Below are positions 15,902 to 25,481 of a stretch of DNA of 64,000 bases, one piece after another. How positions within the stretch are numbered: position 1 is the stretch's first letter; the number at the start of each line of letters is the position of its first letter. A program made the translations under genes and the position numbers. Location of the stretch: positions 310,001 to 374,000 of the forward strand of contig NZ_AMWJ02000001.1 of NCBI RefSeq assembly GCF_000319305.2, given 5' to 3'. The notes under the pieces are model-generated. The model did no database searches. It was not told where the DNA came from and saw only the letters and a program-made list of their open reading frames with translations. The stretch comes from Pseudomonas bharatica CSV86 (GTDB lineage: Bacteria; Pseudomonadota; Gammaproteobacteria; Pseudomonadales; Pseudomonadaceae).

Positions 15902-18780
15902 TGGCCTGGTCGCTGCCGTGGTCACGCAAGCCCGACGCTGACGCCGTGGATGCGGCCGATGATGCCTGGACACGGCACGTGACGGCGCTGGCGGCACAGG
16001 GTGTCGCCGAGCCGGGCAGCGCGCTCGGCCGGGGCCGGCGCAGGCCGGCCACCCAGGCCGACCACGATGCGCTCTATGGCGTCGCGCCGTCGTTCGCGGA
16101 CTTGCTGCCCTGGGTCGAGTACCTGCCCGGCAGCAAGTGCATGTTGCTGGAAGACGGCCAGTCGGTGGCGGCCTTCTTCGAACTGGCGCCGGTCGGCACC
16201 GAGGGCCGCGAGATGGCCTGGCTGTGGCAGGCGCGCGATGCGCTGGAGAACGCCCTGCAGGACTCCTTCGACGAGTTGGACGACAACCCCTGGGTGGTGC
16301 AGCTCTACGCCCAGGACGAGGCCGACTGGGACAACTATCTGCGCTCCCTGGCGAACTATCTGCAGCCGCGTGCGCAGGGCAGCGCGTTCAGCGACTTCTA
16401 CCTGCGCTTCTTCGCCCATCACCTGCGGGCCATCGCCAAGCCGGGTGGCCTGTTCGAGGACACCACGGTGACGCGCCTGCCGTGGCGCGGCCAGGTGCGG
16501 CGCGTGCGCATGGTGGTCTACCGCCGCACGTCCGCGGCCCCGACCCCGCGGCGCGGCCAGTTGCCCGAGCAGGCGCTGACGACGATCTGCGACCGCCTCG
16601 CCGGCGGGCTGGCGAATGCCGGCGTGAAGGCTCGGCGTCTCGGCGCGGCGGACATCCACGCCTGGCTGCTGCGCTGGTTCAACCCGAATCCGACCCTGCT
16701 CGGCGCCACCGCCGAAGATCGGGAACGCTTCTACGCGCTGACCCGCTACCCGGAAGAGCGGGAGGAGGGCGAGATCGAACTCGCCAGCGGCACCGACTTC
16801 GCGCAGCGCCTGTTCTTCGGCCAACCGCGCTCGGACGTGCCCAACGGCCTGTGGTTCTTCGACGGCATGCCGCATCGGGTGATCGTGATGGATCGTCTGC
16901 GCACGCCACCCGTGACGGGCCATCTGACGGGCGAGACGCGCAAGGGCGGCGATGCCATGAACGCGCTGTTCGACCAGATGCCCGAGGACACGGTGATGTG
17001 CCTGACGCTGGTCGCCACGCCCCAGGACGTGCTGGAGGCGCACCTCAACCACCTCGCCAGGAAGGCCGTCGGCGAGACCCTGGCCTCGGAGCAGACCCGG
17101 CAGGACGTGCAGCAGGCGCGCGGCCTGATCGGCAGCGCGCACAAGCTCTACCGCGGCACGCTGGCGTTCTACCTGCGCGGCCGCGACCTGGCCCAGCTCG
17201 ATGCGCGCGGCCTGCAGCTCGTCAACGTGATGCTCAACGCCGGTCTGCAACCGGTACGCGAAGAGGACGAGGTGGCGCCGCTGAACAGCTATCTGCGCTG
17301 GCTGCCGTGCGTGTTCGATCCGGCGGCCGACAAGCGCCAGTGGTACACCCAGCTCATGTTCGCGCAACATGCGGCGAACCTGGCGCCGGTCTGGGGCCGC
17401 AGTCAGGGCACGGGGCATCCGGGCATCACGTTCTTCAACCGCGGCGGCGGCCCGATCACCTTCGATCCGTTGAACCGCCTCGACCGGCAGATGAACGCGC
17501 ATCTGTTCCTGTTCGGCCCGACGGGTTCGGGCAAGAGCGCGACACTCAACAACATCCTGAACCAGGTGACGGCGATCTATCGGCCGCGCCTGTTCATCGT
17601 CGAGGCGGGCAACAGCTTCGGCCTGTTCGGCGACTTCGCGGCACGGCTGGGCCTCACCGTGCATCGCGTGAAGCTCGCACCGGGCGCGGGCGTCAGTCTG
17701 GCTCCGTTCGCCGACGCCTGGCGGCTGGTCGATACGCCGAGTCAGGTACAGACGCTGGACGCCGATGCGCTCGACGAGGACCAGGCCGATGCCGGCATGG
17801 CCGTGGAAGGCGATGAGCAGCGCGACGTGCTCGGCGAGCTGGAGATCACTGCACGACTGATGATCACCGGCGGCGAGGACAAGGAAGAAGCGCGCATGAC
17901 CCGCGCCGACCGCAGCCTGATCCGCCAGTGCATTCTCGATGCGGCACAGCACTGCGTAGCGGAAAAGCGCACGGTACTGACCCGCGATGTGCGCGACGCG
18001 CTGCGCGAGCGCGCCCGCGATGCCACGCTGCCGGAGATGCGGCGCGCACGGCTGCTGGAGATGGCCGACGCCATGGATATGTTCTGCCAGGGCGTGGACG
18101 GCGAGATGTTCGACCGGTCCGGCACACCGTGGCCCGAGGCGGACATCACCATCGTGGACCTGGCCACCTTCGCACGCGAGGGCTACAACGCCCAACTCTC
18201 GATTGCCTACATCTCGCTCATCAACACCGTCAACAACATCGCCGAGCGCGACCAGTTCCTGGGCCGCCCGATCATCAACGTGACGGACGAAGGCCACATC
18301 ATCACGAAGAACCCGCTGCTCGCGCCCTACGTGGTCAAGATCACCAAGATGTGGCGCAAGCTCGGCGCCTGGTTCTGGCTCGCCACGCAGAACCTGGACG
18401 ACCTGCCGAAAGCGGCCGAGCCCATGCTCAACATGATCGAGTGGTGGATCTGCCTGTCGATGCCACCCGATGAAGTCGAGAAGATCGCGCGCTTCCGCGA
18501 ACTCAACGCTTCGCAGAAGGCGCTGATGCTCTCGGCACGCAAGGAGGCCGGCAAGTTCAGCGAGGGCGTCATCCTGTCCAAGTCGATGGAAGTGCTGTTC
18601 CGCGCCGTGCCGCCCAGCCTCTACCTGGCGATGGCGATGACCGAGCCCGAGGAGAAGGCCGAACGCTTCCAGTTGATGCAGCAGCACGGCATCAGCGAGC
18701 TGGATGCCGCCTTCCGCGTGGCCGAGAAGATCGACCGTGCGCGGGGCATCGAACCGCTGGCGCTGGATACGTTGGCCTGA
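15901..18780 (+). CDS. TIGR03744/PFL_4706-type conjugation ATPase (VirB4/TraC-like)
   Basis: 959 residues from the ATG at 15901. Walker A GPTGSGKSAT lies at about 539-548 and a Walker B-like INVTDEGH near 792-799. N-terminal part as in VirB4-like ATPases. It powers pilus assembly and substrate transfer at the inner membrane. The gene overlaps the lipoprotein stop by one base. A full-length open frame also exists antisense, a common artefact in GC-rich coding DNA. No frameshift is seen in this copy. Confidence 0.92.
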   Translation: MAWSLPWSRKPDADAVDAADDAWTRHVTALAAQGVAEPGSALGRGRRRPATQADHDALYGVAPSFADLLPWVEYLPGSKCMLLEDGQSVAAFFELAPVGTEGREMAWLWQARDALENALQDSFDELDDNPWVVQLYAQDEADWDNYLRSLANYLQPRAQGSAFSDFYLRFFAHHLRAIAKPGGLFEDTTVTRLPWRGQVRRVRMVVYRRTSAAPTPRRGQLPEQALTTICDRLAGGLANAGVKARRLGAADIHAWLLRWFNPNPTLLGATAEDRERFYALTRYPEEREEGEIELASGTDFAQRLFFGQPRSDVPNGLWFFDGMPHRVIVMDRLRTPPVTGHLTGETRKGGDAMNALFDQMPEDTVMCLTLVATPQDVLEAHLNHLARKAVGETLASEQTRQDVQQARGLIGSAHKLYRGTLAFYLRGRDLAQLDARGLQLVNVMLNAGLQPVREEDEVAPLNSYLRWLPCVFDPAADKRQWYTQLMFAQHAANLAPVWGRSQGTGHPGITFFNRGGGPITFDPLNRLDRQMNAHLFLFGPTGSGKSATLNNILNQVTAIYRPRLFIVEAGNSFGLFGDFAARLGLTVHRVKLAPGAGVSLAPFADAWRLVDTPSQVQTLDADALDEDQADAGMAVEGDEQRDVLGELEITARLMITGGEDKEEARMTRADRSLIRQCILDAAQHCVAEKRTVLTRDVRDALRERARDATLPEMRRARLLEMADAMDMFCQGVDGEMFDRSGTPWPEADITIVDLATFAREGYNAQLSIAYISLINTVNNIAERDQFLGRPIINVTDEGHIITKNPLLAPYVVKITKMWRKLGAWFWLATQNLDDLPKAAEPMLNMIEWWICLSMPPDEVEKIARFRELNASQKALMLSARKEAGKFSEGVILSKSMEVLFRAVPPSLYLAMAMTEPEEKAERFQLMQQHGISELDAAFRVAEKIDRARGIEPLALDTLA

Positions 18781-18793
18781 CGGGAGCAACACG

Positions 18794-19537
18794 ATGCGCA
18801 TGCCTTCATTCGCCCGCCGTCATCCCCGGATCGGTCTGCTGATCGTGGCGACGATTGCGGTGGCCTCGTGGATGCTGCTGCGCGCGCCGCATCCGGCAAC
18901 CGAGTCCATGCCCCTGGCCGCCGCCGGGTCCGAAGCGCCGAAACCGGCCGGCCCGCCCTGGCTGTATGGCCGTGCCGATGCGAGCTTCACGGTGGTCGGG
19001 TACGCCGACCTGGAGTGTCCGTACTGCCGGGCCTACTTCCCCGCGCTCAAGCGCTGGATCGACGCCCATCCCGAGGTGAATTGGCAGTGGCACCACCTGC
19101 CGCTGTCCATGCACGAGCCGGCCGCGACTGCCGGGGCGCGCCTGGCCGAGTGCGCGGGCGAGACCGGCGGGCATGCCACGTTCTGGCAAGCCGTGGCGTG
19201 GCTCTACGCGCACACCCGTGGCGACGGCCAGGGCCTGCCGGAGGGCCTGCGCTATCCCGACCTCACGCCAGCCATGCAGGGTTGTCTCGACAGCGATCGC
19301 CCCGATGCGGTCATCCGTGCCCAGGCGGCGGAAGCAGCACAGCAGGGCATCGCGGCCACGCCGGCCCTGCAACTGCGCGACCGCGAGTCCGGCAAGACCC
19401 TCCTGCTGCACGGCCCCGTCGAAGGCGATGCCTTGCTGTCGGCCATCGACCTGCTTGCCGCCGGCAGCACGACCGCAGCCGAACCCGCCCATTCCCCAGA
19501 CATGCCCGCCGGCGTCGCCGGTGACATGCCCAGGTAG
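18794..19537 (+). CDS. DsbA-like thioredoxin-fold protein of the ICE
   Basis: 247 residues from the ATG at 18794 (GGGAG eight bases upstream). N-terminal membrane anchor at about 13-29, then a thioredoxin fold with active-site CPYC at 75-78 and the cis-Pro region ATPALQL near 192-198. Periplasmic disulfide oxidoreductases of this kind are conserved after the VirB4-like gene in this ICE family and probably fold Cys-containing transfer proteins. The last 25 residues are low-complexity. Confidence 0.85.
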   Translation: MRMPSFARRHPRIGLLIVATIAVASWMLLRAPHPATESMPLAAAGSEAPKPAGPPWLYGRADASFTVVGYADLECPYCRAYFPALKRWIDAHPEVNWQWHHLPLSMHEPAATAGARLAECAGETGGHATFWQAVAWLYAHTRGDGQGLPEGLRYPDLTPAMQGCLDSDRPDAVIRAQAAEAAQQGIAATPALQLRDRESGKTLLLHGPVEGDALLSAIDLLAAGSTTAAEPAHSPDMPAGVAGDMPR

Positions 19538-19670
19538 CCATCGATCTTCAAGGCTGCGGCGCGGCTCGTCCGCGTTGATCGAAACCCGTTCGCATCGCAT
19601 CCCTTGACGCGAACAGCCACCGCATCCGCGGTGGTGGATGCCCGCTCGTCACCTGTTCCATCCCCATCGT

Positions 19671-19696
19671 CCCCAGGAGGGTTTGCCCTCCAGGGG
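19671..19696. other. Strong inverted repeat before the radC-like gene
   Basis: Two 11-base arms, CCCCAGGAGGG and CCCTCCAGGGG, are complementary except for one central mismatch, with a TTTG loop. A second smaller hairpin (GCATCC, 8 bases, GGATGC) lies near 19622-19641. There is no U-run after either, so they are not typical terminators. The 195-bp gap between the DsbA-like and RadC-like genes is otherwise empty. A role in mRNA folding or in sequestering ribosome sites is speculative. Confidence 0.45.
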
Positions 19697-19732
19697 CAGG
19701 CGCCCTCCGATCTCATCCATTGGAGGTTCGCC

Positions 19733-20226
19733 ATGTCTCTTGTCATCGCCGACTCCTGCCCGGAGTCGCTCACCCTGATCGCCGCCCAGCACGAAGACTG
19801 GATCATCCGGCAGGCCATCACCCTGCTGGAGAACCGCGTGTTCAAGGCCGGTCCAGCGCTGGGCAGTCCCGCCGCCGTGCGTGACTACCTGCGCCTGAAA
19901 CTGGTCGCGGAGCCGAACGAAATCTTCGCCGTCGTGTTTCTCGACAACCAGCACCAGGTGCTCGCCTTTGAGCCGCTGTTCAAGGGCACGGTCGACCAGA
20001 CTTCGGTGTATCCGAGGGTGGTGGTCCAACGTGCGCTGGCGCTCAACGCTTCGGCGCTGATCCTGGCGCATCAGCATCCCTCGGGAACACCGAGCCCTCG
20101 GCCGCCGATCGTGCGATCACCGAGCGGCTGAAGAGCGCCCTGGCCACCGTCGATGTCCGGGTGCTGGATCACTTCATCGTCGGCAAGGGCAGCCCGTACT
20201 CGTTCGCCGAAGCCGGCTTGTTGTAG
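19733..20226 (+). pseudogene. RadC-like JAB-domain protein, frameshifted in the metal-binding motif
   Basis: The ATG at 19733 has a good ribosome site (TGGAGG). The frame gives 120 family-like residues up to AHQHPSGTP, then diverges. One missing C near 20090 (ACACCGAG where ACACCCGAG would restore the frame) lets the reading continue [13 protein letters not shown] to a stop at 20226, a 164-residue protein. The shift separates the HxHPSG histidines from the downstream Asp of the JAMM zinc site, so the product as sequenced would be inactive. RadC-like proteins are standard passengers of this ICE block. Confidence 0.82.
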
Positions 20227-20257
20227 CACCACCCCACGCGCATTCCTTTCATCACCA

Positions 20258-20284
20258 CGGGAGCCCTTGGCTCCCGTTTCTTTT
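20258..20284 (+). terminator. Rho-independent terminator after radC-like gene
   Basis: A perfect 8-bp stem CGGGAGCC / GGCTCCCG with loop CTT is followed directly by TTTCTTTT. It lies 32 bp after the radC-like stop and separates the first transfer transcription unit from the TIGR03757-55 genes. Confidence 0.8.
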
Positions 20285-20390
20285 CGCCGGTGCGCAGGAA
20301 ATCGGGACTGACCGGTTTCGGTTTCTTTGTCGTTCCCTGATCTGCGTTGCGCTCGACTACGAGTCTGCATCGACTCCGCGGAGGCGCGAC

Positions 20391-20840
20391 ATGCCGGCTC
20401 ATTCCCTCAACCTTCCTGCTGCCTCGCGGCGCCCCTTGGCCGCCCGGTTGGCCGCTGGAATGTGCGCCGCGCTGCTCGGTCCCATCGCGGCGGCCGCCGA
20501 TGTGCTCGTCGTCACCGACAGCCGTCATCCGGTGCAGGCCCCGGCCGGCGTGCGGATCATCGAGCTGGACCAGGCCACGCGCATCGAGGTCGAACTCGCC
20601 GCGCACCTGCCGGCCGACCCGCAACAGGCTGCAGCCCTGGTGCGGCAGCGGTTGCATGACGGTGGCGAGGCCCTGCAACGCCGCATCGGCCACGCCTACC
20701 AAGGTGTCGCGGATGCCTGGGGACTGGGCATCGCCAAGATTCCTGCCGTGGTGGTCGATCGACGCTACGTGGTCTACGGCGAGCCCGACGTGCCCCGCGC
20801 CGTCGCGCGCATCAACGCCTACCGGAGCACGCAGCCATGA
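20391..20840 (+). CDS. TIGR03757-type ICE protein
   Basis: 149 residues with an N-terminal secretion signal ending near AAAADV. The mature part contains DSRHPV and a C-terminal thioredoxin-like segment IPAVVVDRRYVVYG, which resembles TrbC-type pilus assembly proteins. It overlaps the next gene by 4 bp. Function inferred as a periplasmic F-type transfer component from order and fold hints. Confidence 0.8.
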   Translation: MPAHSLNLPAASRRPLAARLAAGMCAALLGPIAAAADVLVVTDSRHPVQAPAGVRIIELDQATRIEVELAAHLPADPQQAAALVRQRLHDGGEALQRRIGHAYQGVADAWGLGIAKIPAVVVDRRYVVYGEPDVPRAVARINAYRSTQP

Positions 20841-21781
20841 GCCTCCTGCTGGCGTCCCGGCGTCTGCGCGCCACCGCCGCCTCGCTGCTGCTGGGCGCGG
20901 CCACATCGACGTTCGCCCTGGACACCGCCACCATCGTCTCGTCTGCGCTGTCCCCCGACTGCCTGGAGTACCGCGTCGCAGGTATTTGCTACTGGCTGTA
21001 CTGCACGCCCTTCGGCTGCTCGGTTCGCACCTCCGTCAAGGTGCGCCACTACGTCCCCGATGCGGTGGTGTCGAGCTACTCGAACACCGGCGAAAACCCG
21101 TGGCTGGAAGTCAGGGCGATGAGCATGCCCAACCCGACCGCGAAGGCTGGCGGTGACGGCACGACCAATCACGACAACGAGAACAACCTCGCCAAGTTCA
21201 AGAACGCCGATGTCATCGGCCATCCGGCCGGGATGGTGTTCAGCCAGTTCGCCAGCGCCTCCGGCTACACCTGCGAAGGCGCTGGCACGGCCTTCATGCC
21301 GTATCTGCTGAGCACGCTCGACACGATCGCCTGGCGCTACAACATCCCGGAAGCGTTCTACCCCGAAGCGCTCATCCCCGGCCGGCGCGAAATCGGTACG
21401 CGCACCGGCCTGAACCTCTGGGGCAACGTGTATCCCCGTGGTGGCTTCCTGCACCAGACCGACGACCACAAGAGCGGCGCCGTGGTCGCGCAGCGCGCGG
21501 GCGACATCGTGACGCGCCGCAACCAGATTCACGTGTACCAGCCTCTGCTGGCCAACGCCCGCGACGGCTACTGGCCGGCCGGCGCGCTGATGGAGACCGA
21601 CGCATCGACGGGCAAGTGGCAGGAGCTGACGCCCACGCTCTCGAACAGTTGCGTGGTCTTCCCGCACAGCCGCACCCGCGTGCAGGCCCAGCAAGGCGAC
21701 TACGCCTGGGCCCTGTGGCGGCCTTACTCCTGCTGCCGGCGCCGTGGCCAGGTCTTTCTCGGCAGCGTCGATTTCATGTGA
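20837..21781 (+). CDS. TIGR03756-type ICE protein (TraU-like)
   Basis: 314 residues. A signal peptide ends near TFAL, and the mature protein is rich in paired cysteines (CLEYR...CYWLYCTPFGC at about 36-58; CCRRR near the C-terminus), as in TraU-family periplasmic proteins needed for F-like mating. It overlaps TIGR03757 by 4 bp and is followed 10 bp later by TIGR03755, as is standard in this ICE family. The cysteines fit the presence of a DsbA-like protein upstream. Confidence 0.82.
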   Translation: MSLLLASRRLRATAASLLLGAATSTFALDTATIVSSALSPDCLEYRVAGICYWLYCTPFGCSVRTSVKVRHYVPDAVVSSYSNTGENPWLEVRAMSMPNPTAKAGGDGTTNHDNENNLAKFKNADVIGHPAGMVFSQFASASGYTCEGAGTAFMPYLLSTLDTIAWRYNIPEAFYPEALIPGRREIGTRTGLNLWGNVYPRGGFLHQTDDHKSGAVVAQRAGDIVTRRNQIHVYQPLLANARDGYWPAGALMETDASTGKWQELTPTLSNSCVVFPHSRTRVQAQQGDYAWALWRPYSCCRRRGQVFLGSVDFM

Positions 21782-21791
21782 GGAACCCACG

Positions 21792-23198
21792 ATGAACGCC
21801 TCCCTCCCTGACTTCCTGCACCGCGCGAAGTCGCCCCTGCGGGCCACGCTGCTCGTGGCGGCCATCACGCTGGTCGTCGGCGTCGCCTGGGCGCAGACCC
21901 GCATCGACCCCAATGGCGTGAACGTCAGCGGCAGCGTGATCGGCGACGACGTGCTCTACAGCATCGGCGGCGGCCGGGCCGTGTCGATGGGTGGTGCCGG
22001 CAACATGCAGAGCATCGGCGTCGGCGTCGGCTGGAACAGCAACCTGATCTGCGGCGACATGAGCATCACCACGACGCTGCAGAACCAGCTCAACGGCATC
22101 ACCAACGGCTTCCAGACGATCATGAGCAACGTGATCCAGAATGCCACCAGCGCCGTGGCCTCGCTGCCGGCCCTGATCATCCAGCGCGCCGACCCGGGTC
22201 TCTACAACCTGCTGACCAACGGCATCCTCCAGGCGCGCCTGGACTTCGACCGCTCGAAGATGACCTGCCGGGCCATCGCCAATCGGATGGCGGACATGGC
22301 CGGCGGCCAAGCCGGCTGGGACCAGCTCGCCGAGGGGATGGCGCTGCGGGATGCGGTCAGCAGCACCGATGCCGTCTCCGCCATCGAGCAGGCCGAGTCC
22401 AACAAAGGGAACAACGGCGTGCCCTGGGTCGGCGGCGGCAACGCGGGCGGCTCCGGCCAGAGTTCGATCAAGGTGGTCGGCGACGTGACGCGCGCGGGCT
22501 ACAACCTGCTCAACGGGCGCAACGCCACCGATACCTCGTCGATCGCGCGCAGCGCCTGCGGCAACCGCCTGACCTGCCAAACCTGGTCCTCGCCCCAGGC
22601 GGCCGCCGACTGGGCGACCCGCGTGTTGGGCGAACGCGAGCAGCGCACCTGCGAAAACTGCACGAAGACCCAGACCACGCCTGGCGTCGGGCTGACGCCA
22701 ATGATCCAGGAAGAGTACGAGACCAAGCTGCAGGCGCTGCAGGAACTGGTGACGGGCGCCCGGCCGACGACGCTGGCCAATCTCGACGCAGCCGGCAGCA
22801 GCTCGCTGCCGATCACCCGCGGCGTGATCGAGGCCCTGCGTGACGAACCCGACCAGGACGTGCTGGGCCGGCGCCTCGCGTCCGAGGCTGCGCTGTCCAG
22901 CGTGCTGGAGAAGGCCCTGCTGCTGCAACGCACGTTGCTGACCGGCAAGAAGGAGCCGAACGTCGCTGCCAACGAGCTGGCCGTGCAGGCGGTCGACCAG
23001 GAGAACAGCGCGCTGGAGCAGGAGATCAACAACCTCAAGACCGAGCTGGAACTGCGGCGCACGCTGGCCGGCAACTCGGCGATGGCGATCATCCAGCGCC
23101 ACAGCACCCGCGCTGCCGGCTCGCGCGGCGTCTTCGAGGGCGACACCACGCGCGACCGTCTGCGGGAAATCCAGAAGCCGCGGAGCGGTACGCCATGA
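21792..23198 (+). CDS. TIGR03755/PFL_4711-type ICE protein
   Basis: 468 residues from the ATG at 21792; the frame is open upstream but without a ribosome site. A signal peptide ends near AWAQ. A Gly/Asn-rich N-terminal part is followed by a Cys-containing central region (SACGNRLTCQTW and TCENCTKTQ) and a C-terminal coiled coil at about 395-440. Its position matches the TraH-like component of this transfer system. It overlaps the next gene by 4 bp. Confidence 0.82.
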   Translation: MNASLPDFLHRAKSPLRATLLVAAITLVVGVAWAQTRIDPNGVNVSGSVIGDDVLYSIGGGRAVSMGGAGNMQSIGVGVGWNSNLICGDMSITTTLQNQLNGITNGFQTIMSNVIQNATSAVASLPALIIQRADPGLYNLLTNGILQARLDFDRSKMTCRAIANRMADMAGGQAGWDQLAEGMALRDAVSSTDAVSAIEQAESNKGNNGVPWVGGGNAGGSGQSSIKVVGDVTRAGYNLLNGRNATDTSSIARSACGNRLTCQTWSSPQAAADWATRVLGEREQRTCENCTKTQTTPGVGLTPMIQEEYETKLQALQELVTGARPTTLANLDAAGSSSLPITRGVIEALRDEPDQDVLGRRLASEAALSSVLEKALLLQRTLLTGKKEPNVAANELAVQAVDQENSALEQEINNLKTELELRRTLAGNSAMAIIQRHSTRAAGSRGVFEGDTTRDRLREIQKPRSGTP

Positions 23199-23548
23199 GC
23201 CGGCTGGCCTGGCTGCGGCTGCCATGGCTGTTCAACCGCCGCGTCGGCGTGGCGCTGCTGTGGACCTTGCTGGTGGTCGCTGCCGCGGTGGCGGTGAACA
23301 TCGCCGGCATCCACGTGGTCGGCGGCGTCGAGGGCTGGCAGCACTGGCTGCAGGCGCACGCCGGCCACTTCTTCGTGTGGCGTCTGTGCCTCTACGGAGC
23401 GACGGCTTACGGCTGGTGGTGGATGCGTCGGCGCCTGTTGCGGCGGGAGCCGTCCCGCGAAACGCATCAGCGCCTGCTGCGCACGGAGATCGCGGCCGTC
23501 ATCGCCGTGGTCGCGCTGGAAGCCAGCCAGCTGCTGCGGCACGGCTGA
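23195..23548 (+). CDS. Conserved hypothetical ICE membrane protein
   Basis: 117 residues. Two hydrophobic helices at about 17-38 and 56-75, then a basic cytoplasmic-looking stretch MRRRLLRREPSRETHQRLLR and a third weak helix near the C-terminus. It overlaps TIGR03755 by 4 bp and precedes traG by 15 bp. I do not recognise a functional domain. Small membrane proteins at this position are common in this ICE family. Confidence 0.7.
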   Translation: MSRLAWLRLPWLFNRRVGVALLWTLLVVAAAVAVNIAGIHVVGGVEGWQHWLQAHAGHFFVWRLCLYGATAYGWWWMRRRLLRREPSRETHQRLLRTEIAAVIAVVALEASQLLRHG

Positions 23549-23563
23549 GACCGGGAGGCAGGC

Positions 23564-25084
23564 ATGACGCTCTACACCACGGACTACTTGGAGTATTACC
23601 TGACCCTGGTGGCTTGGGTGGTCAACAACGGCATCTGGAGCATCCTCGTGGCCAGCGGCGTGTTCGCGCTGCCGTTCGTGGCCATCGTGATCCAGGAATG
23701 GCTCAAGGCCCGCAGCGAAGGTGCGGACGAGGGCAACAAGGGTGTGCTGTCGACGATGCGCATCGAGAACCGGGTGTGGGTGGCGATCGTGGTCATCATG
23801 TTCGCGGGCATCCCGTTCATCCCGGTGGATCTCGCCACGATCAGGTTCGACACCACGCGCTCCGCGCAATGCCAGGTCAACGTCCCGCTGCCCAACGACA
23901 CGGGCTGGTCCAACGTCTACACGGCGCTCAACGACCAGAGCGCGCTGGTGCCGGTGTGGTGGTTCTTCATGCACGCGCTGTCGAAAGCCGTGACGGGCTC
24001 CGCGGTGGCGGCGATTCCCTGCGGCACGGACCTGCGTCAGATTCGCATGGATGTGGATGCCACGCGCATCGACGATCCGGTGCTGGCACAGGAGGTCGCC
24101 GACTTCACGCACGACTGCTACGGGCCGTCGCGCGCCAAGCTGTTCATGAACCGGCCGACGCTCACCGACGAGCAGATGAACGACGTCACCTGGATCGGGT
24201 CGAGCTACTTCCTCGACACGGCCGGCTTCTACGACAACTACCACTCCCGCACGCCGCGCACGGCCTGGCCCTACGACGCGACCCGCGATGCGGGGCTGGC
24301 ACAGGTGGACAGCGGCGGCGGCTATCCGTCCTGCCGGCAGTGGTGGGCCGATGGCGGCCAGGGACTGCGCAGCCGGCTGCTGGCACAGGTCGACCCGGAC
24401 CTGCTGACCCGCATCGGGCGCTGGGCGGGCTTCCTGTCGCAGAGCGAGGTCAATGACTCGGTGATCCGCGCCGTGGTCTCACCGCGGCAGCAGAAGATGA
24501 ACCAGGGCGCCGTCTACACCGACTATGGCGGCCAGATCGACAAGACGCTGCCGAACATCGTCACGCGCGGCGCGGGCGACCTGGGGCTGACCGTCGGCTC
24601 GCTGGGCTTCTTTCCGGCGATGGACGTGGTGCGCCAGGCGCTGCCGATGGTGCTGACCATGCTGAAGATGGCGCTCGTCATCTGCATCCCGCTGGTGCTG
24701 CTGATCGGCACCTACGACCTGAAGACGGTGGTGACGGTGAGCTGCGTCCAGTTCGCGCTGTTCTTCGTGGACTTCTGGTTCCAGCTCGCGCGCTGGATCG
24801 ACAGCACGATCCTGGACGCGCTCTACGGCTGGCATTCGCCGCACAGCAACTTCAACCCGCTGATGGGGTTGAATAACGCTTTCGGCGATATGCTGTTGAA
24901 TTTCGTGATGGCGATGATGTTCATCGTGTTACCGACGTTCTGGGTGATGGCACTCGGATGGGCGGGAGTTCGCGCTGGAAACTTCCTGGGCGGTCTCATC
25001 ACTGGCACGTCCGATGCAAAGTCGGCTGGAGGTAGCGGCTCTCGTCTTGCGATGACGGCCGTATCGAAAGGTGCAGCGAAGTAA
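23564..25084 (+). CDS. traG: TraG N-terminal-domain mating-pair protein
   Basis: 506 residues with several membrane segments (about 15-45, 65-90, 360-400, 445-480) and a large periplasmic part between. The topology and opening TTDYLEYYLTLVAWVVNNGIW match the TraG_N domain of F-like conjugation systems, which acts in pilus assembly and mating-pair stabilisation. GGGAGG lies eight bases before the ATG. It is the last plus-strand transfer gene before the divergent DUF3742 remnant. Confidence 0.85.
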   Translation: MTLYTTDYLEYYLTLVAWVVNNGIWSILVASGVFALPFVAIVIQEWLKARSEGADEGNKGVLSTMRIENRVWVAIVVIMFAGIPFIPVDLATIRFDTTRSAQCQVNVPLPNDTGWSNVYTALNDQSALVPVWWFFMHALSKAVTGSAVAAIPCGTDLRQIRMDVDATRIDDPVLAQEVADFTHDCYGPSRAKLFMNRPTLTDEQMNDVTWIGSSYFLDTAGFYDNYHSRTPRTAWPYDATRDAGLAQVDSGGGYPSCRQWWADGGQGLRSRLLAQVDPDLLTRIGRWAGFLSQSEVNDSVIRAVVSPRQQKMNQGAVYTDYGGQIDKTLPNIVTRGAGDLGLTVGSLGFFPAMDVVRQALPMVLTMLKMALVICIPLVLLIGTYDLKTVVTVSCVQFALFFVDFWFQLARWIDSTILDALYGWHSPHSNFNPLMGLNNAFGDMLLNFVMAMMFIVLPTFWVMALGWAGVRAGNFLGGLITGTSDAKSAGGSGSRLAMTAVSKGAAK

Positions 25085-25113
25085 GGAGCACTCTCCTCGC
25101 GCTGATGCGGCGG

Positions 25114-25481
25114 CTACGGCTCGTCGGGATCGCCCATGTCGATCCGCCAGTCATCTTTGTCGTACAGGCCGACGCCCGAGTGTCCGTCTCTAAGTTCCGG
25201 CTGCTTCTCGTCATCCGCATCGGCATTTCGCGCGAACCATGTGGCGACCACCGCAAAGGCCAGCAGCAGGACGAGCCAGGATACGGTGTAGAGCAGCATG
25301 CCAAGCACGGCCAGCTTGACGATCCAGAGCACCGCCGTCGCCGCGCCTGCGGGCACCCCGCGCGTCACCAGCCGGCCGGCGACACGCTGCTCGCGGCGCT
25401 GGTATCCACGCCAGGCACGGCCAGCCCCCCGCCCAGCCGGTGGCTCCAGCGCCCGTTGTGCGTGTTGGTGGTCATGCTCAT
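25114..25481 (-). pseudogene. DUF3742-type ICE protein, single-base frameshift
   Basis: A start MSMTTNTHNGRWSHRLG at 25481 runs into a stop, while the conserved remainder (RGVPAGAATAVLWIVKLAVL to WRIDMGDPDEP) is in another frame ending at 25114. The span of 368 bp is one base short. Restoring a G near 25417-25420 joins them into a protein of about 122 residues with a two-part membrane region. DUF3742 proteins are typically found after traG on the opposite strand in this ICE class. Confidence 0.78.

Noticed and set aside
15922..18801. A 959-codon open frame on the minus strand, antisense to the VirB4-like ATPase gene
   Set aside because: Its protein is low-complexity and His/Arg/Ala-rich with no domain. 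Such frames arise by default opposite GC-rich coding sequence.
21774..23225. 483-codon minus-strand frame opposite TIGR03755
   Set aside because: Same reason: antisense shadow with no motif or ribosome site.
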